Of a stretch of 64,000 nt of DNA, positions 63,145 through 64,000 are shown piece by piece; the first letter of the stretch is position 1, and every line of letters begins with the position of its first letter. The position numbers and the translations under genes are program-made. Location: contig NZ_FMDM01000001.1 in the NCBI RefSeq assembly GCF_900090105.1, forward strand, positions 558,001 through 622,000. Reading direction: 5' to 3'. A model generated the notes under the pieces. The model was given only the letters and a program-made list of their open reading frames with translations, was not told the origin of the DNA and did no database searches. The DNA is from Micromonospora humi (GTDB lineage: Bacteria; Actinomycetota; Actinomycetes; Mycobacteriales; Micromonosporaceae).

Positions 63145-64000
63145 CCGGCCAGCGCCATTCCGGCGCGGCGGACCCGGCGGGCCAGCACCAGGCCGGCGGC
63201 CGTCGCGGTGGCGAGCGCCAACACCGCCGCCACGGCCAGGGTGAGGCCGTCCGGCCGCGACAGCGGCTGCCCGCGCAGCGCCTGCCAGGTGAGCAGCAGG
63301 GTGAGCGCGGCGTACCCGGCGCCGCCGACGAGCACCAGCCGGGCCCGGGTCAGCTCGTCCAGTCGGGTGCCGAGGAACCGGTCGAGCAGGATCGCCAGCA
63401 GCGGCAGCGCCTGCAGCGCGTGCAACCCGACGAAGTGTCCGACCCGCAGGTCACCGCCGGTGGTGCTCCAGCCGACCAGCGGCAGCCCCGGTCCGCCGTC
63501 CGGCACGCCGACGCTGTGCGCCCCGGTGATCCCGGCCGGCGCTCCGGCGGGCCGCTGCGCCACCATCGGGAACGCGACGAGCATGCCGAGCAGCGACACC
63601 CCGAGACCGAGGCGCACCGCGTACCCGCCGGCCCGGTCCGGCGTGCGCCGGCGCAGCAGCACGACCGCGAGCACGACCTGGGCCAGGAAGAGCACCATGA
63701 TCGCCGCGCCCATCACGTCGAACAGCGCCGCGTTGAGCGGGGTGGTGCCGTTGAAGTGGCTGGTGGTGCCGCGGACCACCTGGCCGACGATGACGACCAT
63801 CTCCACCACCGACACCGCCACGATCACGGTGGCCGCCCGCTCCGCGAGTCGGCTGCGTGTCGGCAGCAGGGACAGCATCCAGGCGAGCGTCACACCGTAG
63901 ACCGTGAACGAGATCGCGAACTTCAGCGGCTTGAGCCAGGCGGGGGCGCCGGTGAGCACCCGGGGGTCGGCCACCACGCCGATCGCGGCGACGACGGTGA
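63141..64000 (-). CDS. Integral membrane protein, 5'-truncated by window edge
   Basis: At least 286 residues; the frame runs through base 64000, and the visible upstream residues (VVAAIGVVADPRV) are already transmembrane-like, so the start lies outside. About seven helices with WLKPLKFAISFTVYGVTLAWML and SVVEMVVIVGQVVRGTTSHFN. It resembles uncharacterised actinobacterial membrane proteins; function unknown. It is coupled to the ABA4-like gene. Confidence 0.75.
   Translation of the reverse strand, partial: TVVAAIGVVADPRVLTGAPAWLKPLKFAISFTVYGVTLAWMLSLLPTRSRLAERAATVIVAVSVVEMVVIVGQVVRGTTSHFNGTTPLNAALFDVMGAAIMVLFLAQVVLAVVLLRRRTPDRAGGYAVRLGLGVSLLGMLVAFPMVAQRPAGAPAGITGAHSVGVPDGGPGLPLVGWSTTGGDLRVGHFVGLHALQALPLLAILLDRFLGTRLDELTRARLVLVGGAGYAALTLLLTWQALRGQPLSRPDGLTLAVAAVLALATATAAGLVLARRVRRAGMALAG

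Overview
The window looks like chromosomal DNA of a filamentous actinomycete, most likely Micromonosporaceae (Micromonospora or a close relative). The signs are very high G+C, heavy use of GTG starts, ATGA/GTGA stop-start overlaps, many secreted polysaccharidases and proteases with Ala-rich signal peptides, a c-di-AMP riboswitch before an Rpf-like gene, and an AGGAGGGGCCCC intergenic hairpin I associate with this family from memory. I see no rRNA, tRNA, integrase, transposase, prophage or CRISPR array.

Layout. 1-1334: 5'-truncated view of a secreted GH16 beta-1,3-glucanase with its promoter and a LacI-type operator. 1382-7707 (minus): a four-gene conflict-type operon made of a small Trypco1-like protein, a trypsin-VMAP protein, a MoxR-type AAA+ ATPase and a 1064-residue vWA-like/trypsin/DivIVA-like protein. 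7776-9640: ArsR regulator plus MFS exporter. 9744-13487: VOC protein with divergent WYL regulator, SmpB, a secreted Cys-rich protein and an NAD(P)-dependent dehydrogenase. 13563-15750: GntR/FadR regulator, fatty-acid-hydroxylase-family protein and YhhN/TMEM86-like protein under a perfect palindromic operator. 15883-25848: HtpG, an LLM-hemerythrin fusion, riboswitch plus Rpf-like transglycosylase, a YbaB-like protein, an M4 protease and a class A PBP. 25994-33035: nucleotidyltransferase, an ABC-2 exporter, a D-lactate dehydrogenase-like fusion and small redox/VOC proteins.

33116-36763 carries a GH81 beta-1,3-glucanase with two identical 14-bp operators flanking its promoter; the GH16 gene has a related site, so the two laminarinases probably form one regulon. 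36764-37693 is non-coding and repeat-rich. 38211-43223: YrdC/YciO-type protein, Na+/H+ antiporter, GH10 xylanase and S1 protease. 43230-47144: small enzymes and an ABC-F protein preceded by a leader with a 9-codon uORF and an attenuator-like hairpin. 47189-52593: methyltransferase, a LuxR two-component pair, DUF1905-sirtuin couple and LtrA. 52661-55882: a CUT1-type sugar importer without its own ATPase. 55886-64000: TetR, diacylglycerol-kinase family, DUF2267, dienelactone hydrolase, RraA-like protein, a second LuxR two-component pair and membrane proteins running off the right edge.

Two themes connect the genes. The first is polymer scavenging in soil: GH16, GH81, GH10, M4 and S1 proteases and a sugar importer. 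The second is housekeeping and stress biology typical of multicellular actinomycetes: the conflict operon, the c-di-AMP-controlled cell-wall hydrolase, and many apparently leaderless genes whose TANNNT box lies 6-7 nt before the start codon.
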